Assembly (NCBI RefSeq): GCF_040954835.1
Contig: NC_090711.1
Location: 6,393,501 to 6,457,500 of the forward strand
Direction of reading: 5' to 3'
Source: Lepisosteus oculatus
Lineage: Eukaryota > Chordata > Actinopteri > Semionotiformes > Lepisosteidae
DNA length: 64,000 bases
Shown piece by piece: positions 1 through 12,100 of this stretch. A program made the translations under genes and the position numbers. The first letter of the stretch is position 1. Each line of letters opens with the position of its first letter. Below the pieces are notes generated by a model. The model was not told the origin of the DNA, did no database searches, and saw only the letters and a program-made list of their open reading frames with translations.

Positions 1-2669
1 ACAAAAGACGTTAACATTACAAAACAAAATAAAGCCCGTCTTCAGAATATAGCAATATAATTTCCAGTGATCCAGAATAAAATAAATTCCTCTGATCAAC
101 TGAAAAACCTAGGTTTTTGTTTTGTCCTTTAAAAAAAAGTCAATGGATTGTATTTACAGCTGAGTAAATGCAGACAGGAGAACTTGTGACTTGACAGCCC
201 TGTGAAAGTACACAAAAGAAAAGAGACTAACAACAGATAACAGAAAAGTATTTAAAAGTCCTTCAAAAGTTCCTGCTCAACGACACGCCACTGCTTTCAG
301 CAGCCTTGAAAATGTTCATCATTGCATAGTTTTTTTTTTATTTGTGCACCCCTGCAACATGATTCTCCATGCATGCCAGCCTCCTCCAACCAAACGGACC
401 CCACGAAACTGGCTGTATGCAAACAAACGCCATAGAGGAATGAAAATTCAATGGTGTGATGCAGAATTCGCTGTAAATAGGACTTAAGAGGTCCAGCTTT
501 GTAAAAACATCCAGTATCAGGTGCCACGCCGTAAACACAGCCAGTAATTAAAGCTCAGTTACAAAAAAAAAAGCTCAGTGAAGAAGCTTTGTGAAGTTAA
601 AGTGGGCTGGCACGCTGTTACAGCTGCCACCATTTTTCACTATATTTCTTTAAAGAAAACATTACACAGGCATGTTTTCCTAGAGGTGAAAGTTGGACTG
701 ATCTTCTCCCAGCTTCTACAGCTAAAGATCTCCAGGGCTTTCTTTAGCTTTGATTACATGCTTTAAGTACTAAAAGTGCTCTTCCCTTTAACCTGGCCAC
801 CTAGAGACTTTGTAGTTACTTAGTGCAACAGCCTTATGTGTTCAGAACACTAAAGGGAAAAGCTAAAGGAAAAGTTAACTTAAAGTGTTTACTGTAACTG
901 TGCACAGAGCTTTGGAGTAAAACAGGACATTACAGAGTTCGGACCCTTATAGTGTTAGAAGGTGCCAATTGTGCTGGAGAACACAGCAGGTGGCTGTTTT
1001 GTGACACTTTGTGACACTGATAATGCCACAGCTCACCTGCACAAATTGCAGCCACCAAACATTTTTGTGCCCCTTTGCATGTGAAATACTGCAGTTTCAA
1101 CAGTGACATCAAGTCCAAGCTTGTCTGGAAAACATGTAACTATAGAAAACCCTGGAGACTGTAAACACTACAGCAGTCTGTGCTGGGGAGAAAACCAGAC
1201 AAATGGTGTACCTCACATCAGAAGGCAATGGAAACCGTAGCTTCAGAAGACAAGAGTGAACAATTTTGCCAAAGCCCAGAACCATTCGCTTTGCAGAAAG
1301 CTCCTGACATCTTCTTATAAAGCTTCAGGCAGACTCTCTGTGTATGTATATGTTAAAGATAAAGAATCACAGACTGTAACCTTTCACTTATTGGGGTTAT
1401 TTTAAAAACAACGAGAGGTTCAGAACCACAGAAGAAGGAAATGTTACAAACTGCAAGCTCTCAGTATGTAGGATTAGCTCTTAAATGTTATATAGAGCTG
1501 TTATTTCCACAGCAATACTATCTTATTCACTCTGACAGAATATTATTATAATATTTTTACTTTTTAGATAGGCCGAGAAAAAAGCAAAGACTGTATATTT
1601 GTACACTCACTGCTCTTGGAAATTTCTAGTGCTAACTAATGACTGCACTGCAGTTTTATTAATTCTGCTTCAGTCAAAGTTTGAACATGGAGCACTGACA
1701 GAATTTATACATACAATTTTCAGCAAGATCAGAATACAACAATTACAAATCTCTTCAATGTGTTACGAACCAACAAATGTGTGTTGTCCTTCCAGTGAAT
1801 GACCAGCTTTACCCATGTCCAAAGACCGATTATTCAGCTGGGTCATTGGCAAATTAAGTACTTTCTGTCAGTGCAAAGTGACTTGTTTAAATTAATTTCA
1901 CTCATATGGCCCACTCTCCACAGAGAAATTCTGACTAAAACTACAGTTCCCATTATCCCTTTTACATTTAAATTACTGTCAAGACTAAAAAAAATGTTGT
2001 TTTTGTATCAATGAGGTTAAAATGGAAACAAAAGGGTAGTAAAACAGTGAGATCAACACAGTCTTTATATTTGTACTTAAAGAATACCAGGTGTTCTACA
2101 ATTTACAGGTTTTTACCACAGTACTAGTGAAGCTCATTTGGGGCTTTCAGCCTTTTTTGTTCAATTAGCAATACAAAATAAAAAGTAAATTTCTTAAGTC
2201 TTCAGTGCAACACTGTCTATGGAGTCAAAGACTTTGTTTAGTCTGCAATTCACATTACAGCAGAGAAGCGGTGCATCTGGCAAACCTTTTGACAGTCCCG
2301 AATCAGTGAGAATAACAGGCAGTAAACAAAAATCCAGTGTAATGAGTTTAGATGAACTTGGCTCAAAGTGTTGCAGACAGGAGGCTAACCAATACGATGT
2401 TTCAGAGATGATTGAGGCCATCGACTGTGAGGAGGATGCCACACCATTTCATTTTGTGACAGGAGCGAATATACGACTGCCCACTCCCACATGCACAGAG
2501 CAATCACATTATGTGTGACTAAGATAACAGACAGATCTTCTCATTTCACTGGACAGATTTTAATGTAGCTCTGATCTTGGTTTTTCTGTGCAGTCTATAG
2601 GTGTGACAGTAGATGTGGGTATGAGCTGCAGGATAGATGCAAAGCGCTCAGCAGGTCGGTCCCATAAAG
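1..2669. other. 3' flank of SPATA2; possible long 3' UTR, no coding gene seen
   Basis: AT-rich, no family match in any frame. The 99-codon frame at 2219-2518 is not recognisable. Extra poly(A)-type hexamers occur on both strands (plus AATAAA at 28-33; minus AATAAA near 338 and 1654), compatible with alternative 3' ends of SPATA2 or of a convergent neighbour outside the window. Confidence 0.4.
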
Positions 2670-2695
2670 ACAGAATAAAGCTCTTTATTTCGGTC
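2670..2695. terminator. Back-to-back poly(A) signals behind SPATA2
   Basis: AATAAAGCTCTTTATT (2674-2689) reads as AATAAA on both strands. On the minus strand it lies about 130 nt past the SPATA2 stop, and on the plus strand it could end a convergent gene. In tetrapods SLC9A8 converges on SPATA2 from this side. Confidence 0.45.
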
Positions 2696-2819
2696 TAAAG
2701 TTCCACAAGGCAGAGAAATGAAACTGAACACGAAGACGCAAGTTTGGCATTCCAGGATGATCTAAACATCGAACTTCTGCTTGAAGAGTCACGAGCTGCC
2801 AGGAGAAGGACTATACAAT

Positions 2820-4058
2820 TTACCGGTACACCAAGTGTGATATGGAGCTGGATTTATAGTTAAGCTGGTGGTTGGGCACAAAGTTATGGTATGCATTCTT
2901 GCGGGTACATACATCTTTAGAATAAAGGTTCATGCAACTGTCACAGGACACCTTGGAGCAATTCATACAGGTGTGAGTAGCGCTTGGCTTGTTACAGAAC
3001 CCACACCGTGACCCACTGATGGCACTGCTGCTGGTGGAACTTGGCTTACCGGTAAAAGGCTTGGAGGATGACAGCGGCTTCTCTGAGAGCTGGGAGTGAG
3101 CATTTGAATAGACGGATAATTTCTCTTTAGTGGGCAGGTATCCGTCACTGGAGCGGGAGGTTTTGGGGAAATCCTGCAATCCACAGCAAGGGGACGGCTC
3201 TTCCGCGTGGCAGTTGGGACACAAGATCATGTCGCACTTCTGACAAGAGGTGAGGCTGCTGGTGTATCCCACACCACAGCCCTGGCATTTCATACCCATG
3301 GAGGGCCCAGCAGGGCTCTTTGTCCCCCAGCCCTCCCTGCCGTCTCGACTCTGCTGCCTGGAAGATGGTGGGCGATAGCCGACCCGATCTGTGTAGAGGT
3401 CAACCCCGTCAAGGGAGGAGAGGTGGTAGGAGTAGGTCTGGCTAAGCTCAGGAAGGGGAGATTGAGCAGGAAAGAAATCTGCCACAGGACTGTAGTGTGG
3501 CCCCGCCACAGACAGCAGCGAGCTGTTGGGCCGGATGATTTCGTCCTGCAGGTCTTCCTCCGCGTCCACAAAGAGAGGCTCCTTCCGAAGGCTGAGCGAG
3601 GCCTTTAAGACCGGCTTACTGACCTGCTGCCAGTGACCCGCGCCGTCAGTCACGTCCACCGATTTCGAGGTCCGGTTGGCTCGTTTCAGGTAGGCGCGCT
3701 CCGCTTCGGGCTGCCGCACCGAGAGCCGGGACACCTCTCCCGCCAGGACCTCGCGCCTCCGCAGGGCCTCCGCGCAGCCCGCGGCGTCGTCGCGGCTCAT
3801 CCGTCGCATTTCCACGGCTTCCACTTCCGACGTGCCCCCGCCCGCCAGCACGGCCACTTCTCTCAGAAGACGGCATTCTGCCCGGGCCAGAAACAGCTCG
3901 AAGGCCAGCTGGCGGAGGTGAGGCGCTCCTCCTGGGTGCTCACGAGCGTGAAAGTGCATCTCCTGATCTCGGGTGTAGCCTATGGAGCGCAGCAGGGAGC
4001 GCAGGTCCGAGTCGCACAGTGCTGACTGCAGGTAGTAGATGTAGGGGCCTGTGAAGGT
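2820..4058 (-). CDS. SPATA2: SPATA2 last coding exon
   Basis: The acceptor is TTTATTATAG|ACC at 4059/4058 (minus). The frame is open from TFTGPYIYYLQSALCDSDL to the TAA stop at 2822-2820 (413 codons including stop). The first 33 codons lie upstream of the first internal Met. The 3600-3960 part is GC-rich and encodes the Arg/Ala/Glu-rich linker after the PUB domain. Confidence 0.93.
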   Translation of the reverse strand, partial: TFTGPYIYYLQSALCDSDLRSLLRSIGYTRDQEMHFHAREHPGGAPHLRQLAFELFLARAECRLLREVAVLAGGGTSEVEAVEMRRMSRDDAAGCAEALRRREVLAGEVSRLSVRQPEAERAYLKRANRTSKSVDVTDGAGHWQQVSKPVLKASLSLRKEPLFVDAEEDLQDEIIRPNSSLLSVAGPHYSPVADFFPAQSPLPELSQTYSYHLSSLDGVDLYTDRVGYRPPSSRQQSRDGREGWGTKSPAGPSMGMKCQGCGVGYTSSLTSCQKCDMILCPNCHAEEPSPCCGLQDFPKTSRSSDGYLPTKEKLSVYSNAHSQLSEKPLSSSKPFTGKPSSTSSSAISGSRCGFCNKPSATHTCMNCSKVSCDSCMNLYSKDVCTRKNAYHNFVPNHQLNYKSSSISHLVYR

Positions 4059-4992
4059 CTATAATAAACACGGTGAGAGAAAGCGTTACATGACATGCCT
4101 ATGGGTTCTTCTAGTTCTAGATTATACAGCTTCAACTTACTGTACTGCTTTGCTGACAGACTAACTGCTACTATTAACTAAAATATAATTTCTTCACAGA
4201 TAGTTTTACTTTGCTAACCTGAATATGCATTCAATTTCGTTTTAGATAAGATACTGTTTGAAACCTACAATTCATGCATGCACATTTTGTAACCGCTTTA
4301 AACCATCTAAATGGTTTTAAACAATTTCAATTGCTCAAAACATCTAAAAATCTGGCTTTAAAGCTATAAAGCCTTGATCTTGATCTTAATTTTATTAAGC
4401 AAATTTGCTTCAGTGAAACTTTTTCTACTATGTATTTGATTTGTTCTACAATTCCATGATCTAACCACAGCTGTCCAACCTGATCTCATTAAGCTAGAAT
4501 AAAAACAAGCAAGAGACTGACAGTTGCTAACTTTGGGGTTCAATGATGATTTGTAGGTTTCTAAATGGCTTCATCCAGAAATGAAGCCTGAACTATATAA
4601 CAGAAAACTAGAAAAGCATCACTATCCGTTCACTCGCCATGCTGCTGGGCACCTTGTCTTCTGGCATCACGTACCTTAATGCTGCGGAACTCTTTTTTCC
4701 AGGGGTACAGCAGCAGGTTGGTACAGATGGTCTCCAGGGTGGCAAAAGCCGTCTCTAAGGCCTGCAGGCTGGAGCTCCTCAGGGTGCGTAGGGCGTTTTC
4801 CGCCACCTCATAGAACCGAACGAGCCGGAACCGCTGAGCTGGATCCACTTGGTAGACACTGAGTAGAGCCGTGGCAGCCGCATGGAGCCCAGTCTCAACC
4901 GCCACCTGCTGCCCATCGCCTCCTTCCTCCAGTCTGGACTCCAGGCACTGCACATACCTCTTGAACAGGTCCTCTCGCAGCTTGGGATCCAT
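2820..4992 (-). CDS. SPATA2: SPATA2, PUB-domain adaptor linking CYLD to LUBAC (two coding exons)
   Basis: The coding sequence joins 4992-4675 to 4058-2820 and gives a 518-residue protein (human: about 520). Known role: a cytosolic adaptor whose N-terminal PUB domain binds the CYLD deubiquitinase, and whose PUB-interacting motif binds HOIP of the linear-ubiquitin ligase complex, thereby tuning TNF/NF-kB signalling and necroptosis. Seen here: the PUB region from residue 1, with the hallmark block LLLYPWKKEFRSIK ending at residue 106, exactly at the intron; FTGPYIYY directly after it; ASLSLRKEP and DEIIRP blocks; the PIM core VDLYTD at about 325-330; a Cys cluster at about 364-389; a second Cys cluster at about 458-490 (CGFCNKP...CMNCSKVSCDSC); and the diagnostic C-terminus QLNYKSSSISHLVYR. 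The start follows the family (MDPKLREDLFKRYVQ against human MDTKFKDDLFRKYVQ). The human protein has a few residues before that Met. No frameshift or missing key block is visible. Identification is by recall of the family, not a database search. Confidence 0.96.
4059..4674 (-). other. SPATA2 intron between coding exons
   Basis: A 616-bp GT-AG intron in phase 0 after codon 106. The content is AT-rich and unremarkable. I see no repeat or RNA gene in it. Confidence 0.85.
4675..4992 (-). CDS. SPATA2: SPATA2 first coding exon (PUB domain)
   Basis: It encodes 106 residues and ends in phase 0 after RSIK. The donor reads AAG|GTACGT at 4675/4674 on the minus strand. Reading on past the donor gives only 14 unrelated residues and a stop, so the splice is required. 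Confidence 0.93.
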
Positions 4993-5383
4993 TTGGAGCA
5001 GCAGGCTGGGTCACTGCCTGACTCGCATAATCACCCCCTGCTTCAAAGACTCTCCAAGACAGCTGGGAGAAGGCCTGCTCAGACACGCTGCTGCGTCACA
5101 AGTTGCATGGTAGCCACATTTCTTCTGTTCAGCAGGAGATGCTGCACCTTGAATTTCCCATGGGGATCTTGGACTTGGAACGTCCCGGGCTGTTTCACTC
5201 ATGAATAAGCAGTGAAACGGGAAGCGGAGTGCACGTTCACATTGTGTGAAGCAGGTTATCTGAATCCAGAAATCCAAGCTCCGGAGGCTATGCCAAGTAA
5301 ACCCCGTCTTCAGTGCAAAGTATGGGAATAACAGGCCGCTGAGGGATGACCGACCAGGCTAACCATCCGCACGATTCCCCGGG
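4993..5383 (-). other. SPATA2: SPATA2 5' leader part of exon 2, with upstream ORFs
   Basis: On the minus strand a pyrimidine tract and TTGCAG acceptor end at 5384, so exon 2 probably starts at 5383 and carries 391 nt of leader before the ATG at 4992. Two upstream ORFs lie in it: 5277-5011 (88 codons, ending 18 nt before the main ATG) and 5086-4895, which overlaps the main start in another frame. Exon limits are inferred from splice motifs only. Confidence 0.6.
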
Positions 5384-7909
5384 CTGCAAGACAGAAGAAA
5401 AACATGCCTAAAGAAACTACTTAAAGAGATTTTTTTTATTAATGTAACAGCCAGTTAGGATTCAATCAACATGTCAGGTTCTGCCTGATCTCAAGCACAT
5501 TTTACTCAGCTGCTATAAACTGCTTGACTATACATGAAAGTACTGATTTATTTACAAGCAAGCATTCCCTGCACACTGTTGAATACACACACTGGTAACG
5601 GCAAGGATGGACACATTTCGGCTAGTATTTTTGTTTATAGAATATCTTGAACACACATTTTTTCAAGGGTTCCACCGCAGCAATATTAAAAAAAAAAAAC
5701 CCAACACCTGGGATTAATGCAGATCTGCAACATGTCCGCCTTTCACACTGAGAATTTGTTACTGGCAGAAACTCTGTAATGGAGGAGGCAAATCTAAATG
5801 GTTCCGCAGGTGTGAAAGTGTGTGTACACTGTGTAAATCAAGCCTAGATAAGAGCCCACGACAACACATTTTCTGGAAAGTACTGTAAATCTTAGAATAG
5901 GTCAGCGACATTACAGAGCAAGGAAAAATCTTACAAAGATTTTATAGAGGCACATTTTGTAAACGTTGGCAGATACAGAACAACAATTACAGGACAGGAA
6001 AAACATGGAACTTGTTTTTTTGTTGAAAGACTCATGGCTTTTTAAATCTGCTGTTTCCAGATTTTGTGGATTTAAAATACACCTCATAGAGGTGTTCCTG
6101 ATGAGCACTGTTACTGAAAACATGAAGTGGTATAATAAAGTTAAAACTTTTAATCTTTTTCAGATAAAAAGTCCATTGGTACCATTGTATTAAAGCACAA
6201 TGTATTTATAACCATCTCCTTAAGCATAAAGTGTTTTTCACTTTTCTAACTATAAACCCCCTGATGTCACCTTAAGTGCTAGAATAATTTACAAAAGCCA
6301 TCACAATATTTTGAATCCCAAGGAACATATTGTCTTTAAAACATAAACACATAACCAATGTGCAAATATCTCCTGCTTCTTTTAAGACATGCACAACAAA
6401 CCTCAAACTACAACTGATGTCAATGTTTCAGGATGCATCCCAGTACTATAGCGAGCAAGGCAGAAATCGTTTGAATGACTGCGAGCATCACATCAGCCAC
6501 TACGGCTGTTTTTTGCTAACGTTTAGTGCTGTATCCTTGCACATAACAAAACGGGGCTTTGCGGGATGAATTTGAAAGGGCAATCCGAGAAACATCCACA
6601 AAAGGTCAGTAAGGGTTGTGTGATACCTACTGTGATGCTCCAGGTTTCACTCCAACTGGGCTGCCCACTGCCAGGGCTGGGTAAGCTAAGGACCCTTGTC
6701 CATAAAAAGACCGTTCACATTGAAATTCTTCAAAAAGGGGACCTCTGCTGTTTCGGACTCCCTGCACATTCTTAAGTCCAAAAAAAGCAAAGGATTGTGT
6801 GCAGGACCTGGAGGCTGGTCGCAATACGTGCATCGCCTCTCCACCACACAACGTGTAGGCGTCGGAGACGCCTTCTGTAAAGGCCACGGGCGGAAGAACT
6901 GAGCATTTCCCTCGTGTCAGACTTTACTAGGGCTGTATAAGGCTCCACACTAATCATGTCCTTTGCATGGGTGTTTGATTCCAAATATCTAGTTTCTACG
7001 CGTGAATTTTCAAAATTTACTTCAGCCTCGCTTATTGGTTGAAACAGTCCAAACCTTTACTAGAAAATTTGGGGTGTATGAAACTAGCCTATCGCCTTAA
7101 CAATCAAGCAGATACGATTCTGCAATTGCAGGCTGTCGCTGTTTAACTGGATCGGTTTCAGGGAGCCGAGATAATTATCTGAGCCCATCAACCTGGCACA
7201 TTTTATTAATATTTTTAGGCCGTTGAAAATCTCATCCAAGATGTGCGATACTGCGTGTGTGTGTGTGTGGAAATGTCTCCAATTCTGGCGAGCGTCAGTG
7301 GATGTGCATGCAATCCGTCCACGGAGCGAGTACACACCCCCAGCCCACTGAATCGCGGATATGACTTTCTCACTCGCCCAACGAGCGGAGCACAGTAACG
7401 CTAAAAAATGCAGAAAAATTCATAGCTAACAGATGTAAAACGAAACATCTTGGGGGAGAAAAACGTCACCTTTAGATAATTCCCGAACACGAAAAAAAAA
7501 TCTGATTTATTTTATACATGTTTTTTTCTATTCAAGGAAGCCAATAAGACTGGTTCCGGTTTTCCACTACACGCACACCCTCTTCCTTACTGTCGTCTAG
7601 AATGATGACGCCTGACCCATCAAACATCATTTTTACACGGAGGCAAAGATCATTTCTTGACTTGTCAGTTACTCGGACTCGGCCCCCATCAACAGAGTGG
7701 TTACAGCCGCCTCAGTGAATCTACATACACAGATTATAAAACAACGCCTTGAAACCCTAATGCGTACAACCAGCAACCAGTCCCTGCGCCCGCATGGGCA
7801 GAACTGCGTTTTGGCAGTCACAAGTCAAACAGACGCACTGAGAAATGCTTCATTTTAAACCAGCCGAGCTGTTTTTAAAAGACGCCACCATACTCTCCCC
7901 ACTCCTTAC
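5384..7909 (-). other. Probable SPATA2 leader intron
   Basis: Bounded by a good donor (GCGAAG|GTAAGG at 7910/7909, minus) and the acceptor at 5384. The interior has no convincing coding exon. The small ORFs around 6.3-7.3 kb are unrelated to any family I recognise. A short TG run lies near 7253-7269. Confidence 0.55.
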
Positions 7910-8060
7910 CTTCGCATTCTGCTGGAAATCCCCACCGTCTCTCTGCGCATGCGTTACGTAGCTTACGCCACTCCACGTGCGCGTGAACTCAAAACCAGGC
8001 GCCGGGTATGCGCGCTATACAGAACAACTTTCTAAATAAAATGTTTATATACACCCCGAC
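7910..8060 (-). promoter_or_regulatory. SPATA2 promoter and non-coding first exon, NRF1-type
   Basis: A CpG-containing stretch carries TGCGCATGCG (7944-7953), a consensus NRF1 palindrome, followed outward by TTACGTA and CACGTGCGCG motifs. A clean splice donor sits just inside, at 7910/7909 on the minus strand. This is the layout of a TATA-less housekeeping promoter firing leftwards into SPATA2. The exact start site cannot be read from sequence. Confidence 0.6.
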
Positions 8061-8790
8061 AAGGGTCGCGGCAACCCGGGATCTATCACAGAAAAAGAGG
8101 TCTGCTTCCTCTGGTCCCCAACCCGGATCCCGAGATTAGAATATCCTTCATCCCTCAAAGCATAGTGTTTCATTATAAACATTACCTGGTATTGAGCATT
8201 TGCTTAAAAAGAGTGCCTAATCTTTAAATAACAGGTACTTTTGGCTGATCTATATGAATAATTGGATTGGGTCTTTCCAGGACCAGGGCTGAAGACCCCT
8301 GATTTAGAGACAGTAGTTAACCCAGCCAAGGAAACCCACAAAGACATTGAACATTCAAACTCCACAGAGACAGAAACCTACAGTAGGTCATAAATGTGTG
8401 ATTCCCAATGGAAGGAAACCACACTTAGTTACTGTATCTCCACACCATGATGCCTCCCAAACATTTATCAATTAAGATAAAAACAGAACGTTAACATTTT
8501 AGGAAGCATTGAGCATGCATGTTCAAAGTGATATTAACTTTCAAAAGCCGTCAATGAGAGTTTCAGGGAAACTGTCTTATATATACAGTATCTAGATGTT
8601 GAGAATTTCCCTAGAACAGAAGTACTGGCTGACGGTTTTGAGTTTAAAAGGCCATCCATAAAAAAAATGAAAATTCTAAATAAGATCATGTGTTCTCCTT
8701 AAGATATACAGTAATTACTCCTGCAGTATCTCCTTGAAAACAACTATTTTCATGAAATGGCAAAATATGTATATGCCCAGAAATGAACCT
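8061..8790. other. Spacer between SPATA2 and RNF114 promoters, with repeat remnant
   Basis: No gene is seen. The part near 8255-8312 (GGTCTTTCCAGGACCAGGGC, then a TGAAGACCCC stretch) resembles the end of a dispersed fish repeat. A related remnant occurs near 25885-25945. Confidence 0.4.
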
Positions 8791-8981
8791 TAATCGAGGT
8801 GTTAACCCTGGCCAGGTATGGTCAAGAGCTACAATTTCCGCTTTGTCTTCACTTCGCCCATGTCCTAGGCAGCCGCTATGTAGTTTGCTGTATTCGCCCC
8901 TCCTACAGCAGGTTCAGAGCTGACGCGATATTCGTGGCATCTTACACGGAAAAGACAGGAACAGGAGCGGCTGTGCGAGAA
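8791..8981 (+). promoter_or_regulatory. RNF114 promoter/5' leader region
   Basis: Mixed-composition sequence directly before the RNF114 ATG. The frame is open upstream to 8799, but human RNF114 starts at the equivalent of 8982, so the upstream part is taken as leader. No TATA box is evident. GAGCTACAATTTCCG at about 8827 loosely resembles a ZNF143-type motif. Confidence 0.4.
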
Positions 8982-9118
8982 ATGGCGATGTTTGGGGGCT
9001 TAGATACTGTTCTTAAGAAGAAAACCACGGAGGATGGCGAGAGAGATATGCCAGAATTCGTGTGCCCAGTGTGTCTAGAGATTTTTGACCGGCCTGTTAC
9101 AACACAGTGTGGGCATAC
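8982..9118 (+). CDS. RNF114: RNF114 coding exon 1
   Basis: Encodes the variable N-terminus and the first half of the RING (C28 to H45). The donor CATAC|GTGAGT splits the Thr46 codon after two bases. Confidence 0.9.
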
Positions 9119-12100
9119 GTGAGTCTCAATACATGGTCGTTTTTTTAAAAATATTTGTTTATATGGGTGGAGATATATCCACAGCCCATTTTTTTCTGTT
9201 TTTAGTTTTAGTTCTGTCATTTGCTTTAGTCTCCTAACCGTGATAATAAAACAGTGCCTGCAAAGTAAATGTATATATACATCTAACATTAGTTTTCATG
9301 TTTTGAAACAGGATTCAAAGCTTTAACATGCTCAATTGTCATTTTATTTAGTATTTTCAGGCTGTATGTTAGAATGATGAACGCTTGTACTTTCACTTTT
9401 GTTTACATCTAAGGAGTGTGCTGCATTGTGGGATATGTATTTTTTGTAGCGCTGTCAATGGTTTAAATGTTAGGGTGTTGTATTTGCAGTCGGACTACAA
9501 ATCACAGAAACCCCCGTTACTTTAGGGTAATTTATTTTTAGATTTCGTCCTAAAAGAAAGTGTTTAAGGTTTCTTTTCAGCTTCCAGACAGCTTCATTTT
9601 TGTGGCGCGATAAACGCATAAATCGAGTGGTAGTGATTACATACAAAAATGTTGTTAGAATTTTAACTTTTTAAATAAAAATCTTTGGTTTATACAAATG
9701 TTCTCAACTTTATAAGTCTCATTTGTTTTTTTTATAGACCATCGCGATTTAACAATTCTCATCGGGCGTTAAAGAGATGTTAGGGTTATTTTTTTAAATT
9801 TTACGATGTCTTTAATTTCTGTACATAATTATTTACTTCAAAGCTCGCTCTGTTAACAGTTCCAAACATTTTACACTCGACAGATAACCAGGAATTCGTA
9901 ATACCTGTGGTGCATGTTTTTCTCACTAATTGCACCCATAAGTGCAGACTCCCAAGTTCCACGTTTTTTTTAGGAATGAAGAAGGCCTTAGTTACAGATA
10001 TTTCGTAATAGTCAAGTACGAGTATGTAGCTACGGATTCATCTGTTACGAGAAAAAACAAGTGAGTTATAGCTACTGTATCTACAGAAAGCTGGGACATT
10101 ACTATAGAAACCTTCAAGTATTTGTTGTAAAATTAACAAAAAGGAATATATGAGAGCGTAGGCTACTTGCCCTGTCCCTCACAAATTCAGAGGTCTACTT
10201 GTTAGTGCTTACGAATGAGAATAGTCGTTCTCATTATCTAAAAAAAAATGGGTCAAGAAATTAGGACTCTGAAACGGTTACTGTAATGCTATGGGGGGTG
10301 TTAACGACGATTCCTGGCTTGTTTTAAACGGAAAAATAACCGTTCATGATTACGTTTTAATTCAAAGAATGATAAGTTCTGAAATGTAACAGACTGCATT
10401 TCTTGTATAGGCCTACATTTTTTAATTTTTAGATGTTTCCTTTTGGGAATGAGGAGAAGAAAACTGACCTGACTTTATAATGCCTTCTAATGATATAAAA
10501 ACCCCATAATCTCCTAGGGGATTAAATCGAAACACAAGGCAACATTGTACCACAGCCACTGCAATGGCTAATATCCACAATTCCCTCTGTTCTGGCACTC
10601 ACTTGGTTGCTCATAGCGGATCTGGAATCTCTTTGCTAAGTACTCTTGAAAGCCAAATCCAGAACTTTTTTCCCCCCACTGTGACTCAATTAATGCTCAG
10701 CTGAGCTTTTTTTATAATAATGCAGGAAGTCATGTGATGAACCAAATATCAGACTAGACGAGCTGGTACCTACAATGCAAGCTTCATGATAAGGTGATTC
10801 ATGACCATGGGGGAAAAAACACAGCCAACAACAGGGTATCCCCTAATTAATAATGTCATACATTTAAAAAAAAAGTCAGCTGTCTGAAAAAAATAGTTCT
10901 GCTCTGCTTTTATAATTGAGTAAAAGGATACATTTATGATTTTTAAACTCACTAGTTGCTTATCCTTTAGGCAAACTGGTATCAGATTGAAATAGAGAGA
11001 ATGAAGAAGTGCTCTTATACATGCACTGTAAAATAAAAGTATTAGCTGAAGCTTCCAGGGGTAAATTATTGTATTATACCCTTTGCTATCTAAATCAAAT
11101 TTAACAAGGATATACTGTGATATAGTTTTATTAGGAATTTGTGTCGGCAGAGAGTCGATAAGAGCAAAACTCGGGAATAGACCAGACTGATGTATCTACT
11201 TGTTTATGTGCGATTAAAAATGTTTTTTTACACTTGAAATCTGTAGCCCACCCTTTTTTGCATTGCTGATTTTGCCCTGCACATATTGTACTCTGCATAT
11301 CCAGTTAATGGTATTGCACATTGTGATGTATGATTGTCTATACTATCTATATAAATCTATACTTGGACCGTAATCACTACTGCTCGACACCTGCACTTGT
11401 CTGTTCCTGAGCATTATGTTATTTTTGCCAATATACTGCATATGCTGAAGTTGTCATTTACTAGGTTTTTGTTTGCTTTAGTGTGTTATCTGTTTTGTTC
11501 GTCCACCTTTTGCCAGTGATTTTAAGCAACTGTGTGACACACTGGATAAGCCCCACCATAAAACCGAGGCTTAAGAAAGGGGTCTGCTTTTTTCCCAAAG
11601 GTTCTGCAGCAGCTGCTTGCAGGAATGCCTGCGCCCCCAGAAGCCTGTGTGTGCAGTTTGCCGGACTGCTCTCAGCAAGTGGTCCAATGCTGTAGAACTG
11701 GAAGCAATCATTCATAGTTCGCTGGGAGCCTGCAAAGGCTGTCACACAGAGGTGAGCATTGTACTATCCTCTGGTGTTGAGGGAGAGAGGTCATACTGAT
11801 GAAGGGGTATCGGCAACACTTAGGAACAGTGTATGCTTGATAACATGAGCCATTTTGTATTGATGTGTTTGTTCTGCGCTAAGGGCTGTATTTCCATAAG
11901 TTGACTATGTGTACATTTTATCTTTGCATTCAGAAAGGGTGGTTAAAAGACAAATCAACCAGGCTTGGGCAGCGTGGTGGATCAGTGGTCAGTATTGCAG
12001 TTAGTATTGCGGTGCTGGGACGCAGGGATTTTATATTGTTCTCCTCATTGTCATAAGGTTTTCCTCTGGATGCTCTGCTTTCCTCCCTAAGTCATACTGG

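Noticed and set aside
3207..4025. Plus-strand frames of 130-133 codons opposite SPATA2
   Set aside because: Antisense shadows of the GC-rich SPATA2 coding exon.
8799..8981. In-frame upstream extension of RNF114 by 61 codons
   Set aside because: It lacks similarity to RNF114, the family start aligns at 8982, and that ATG has a better context.
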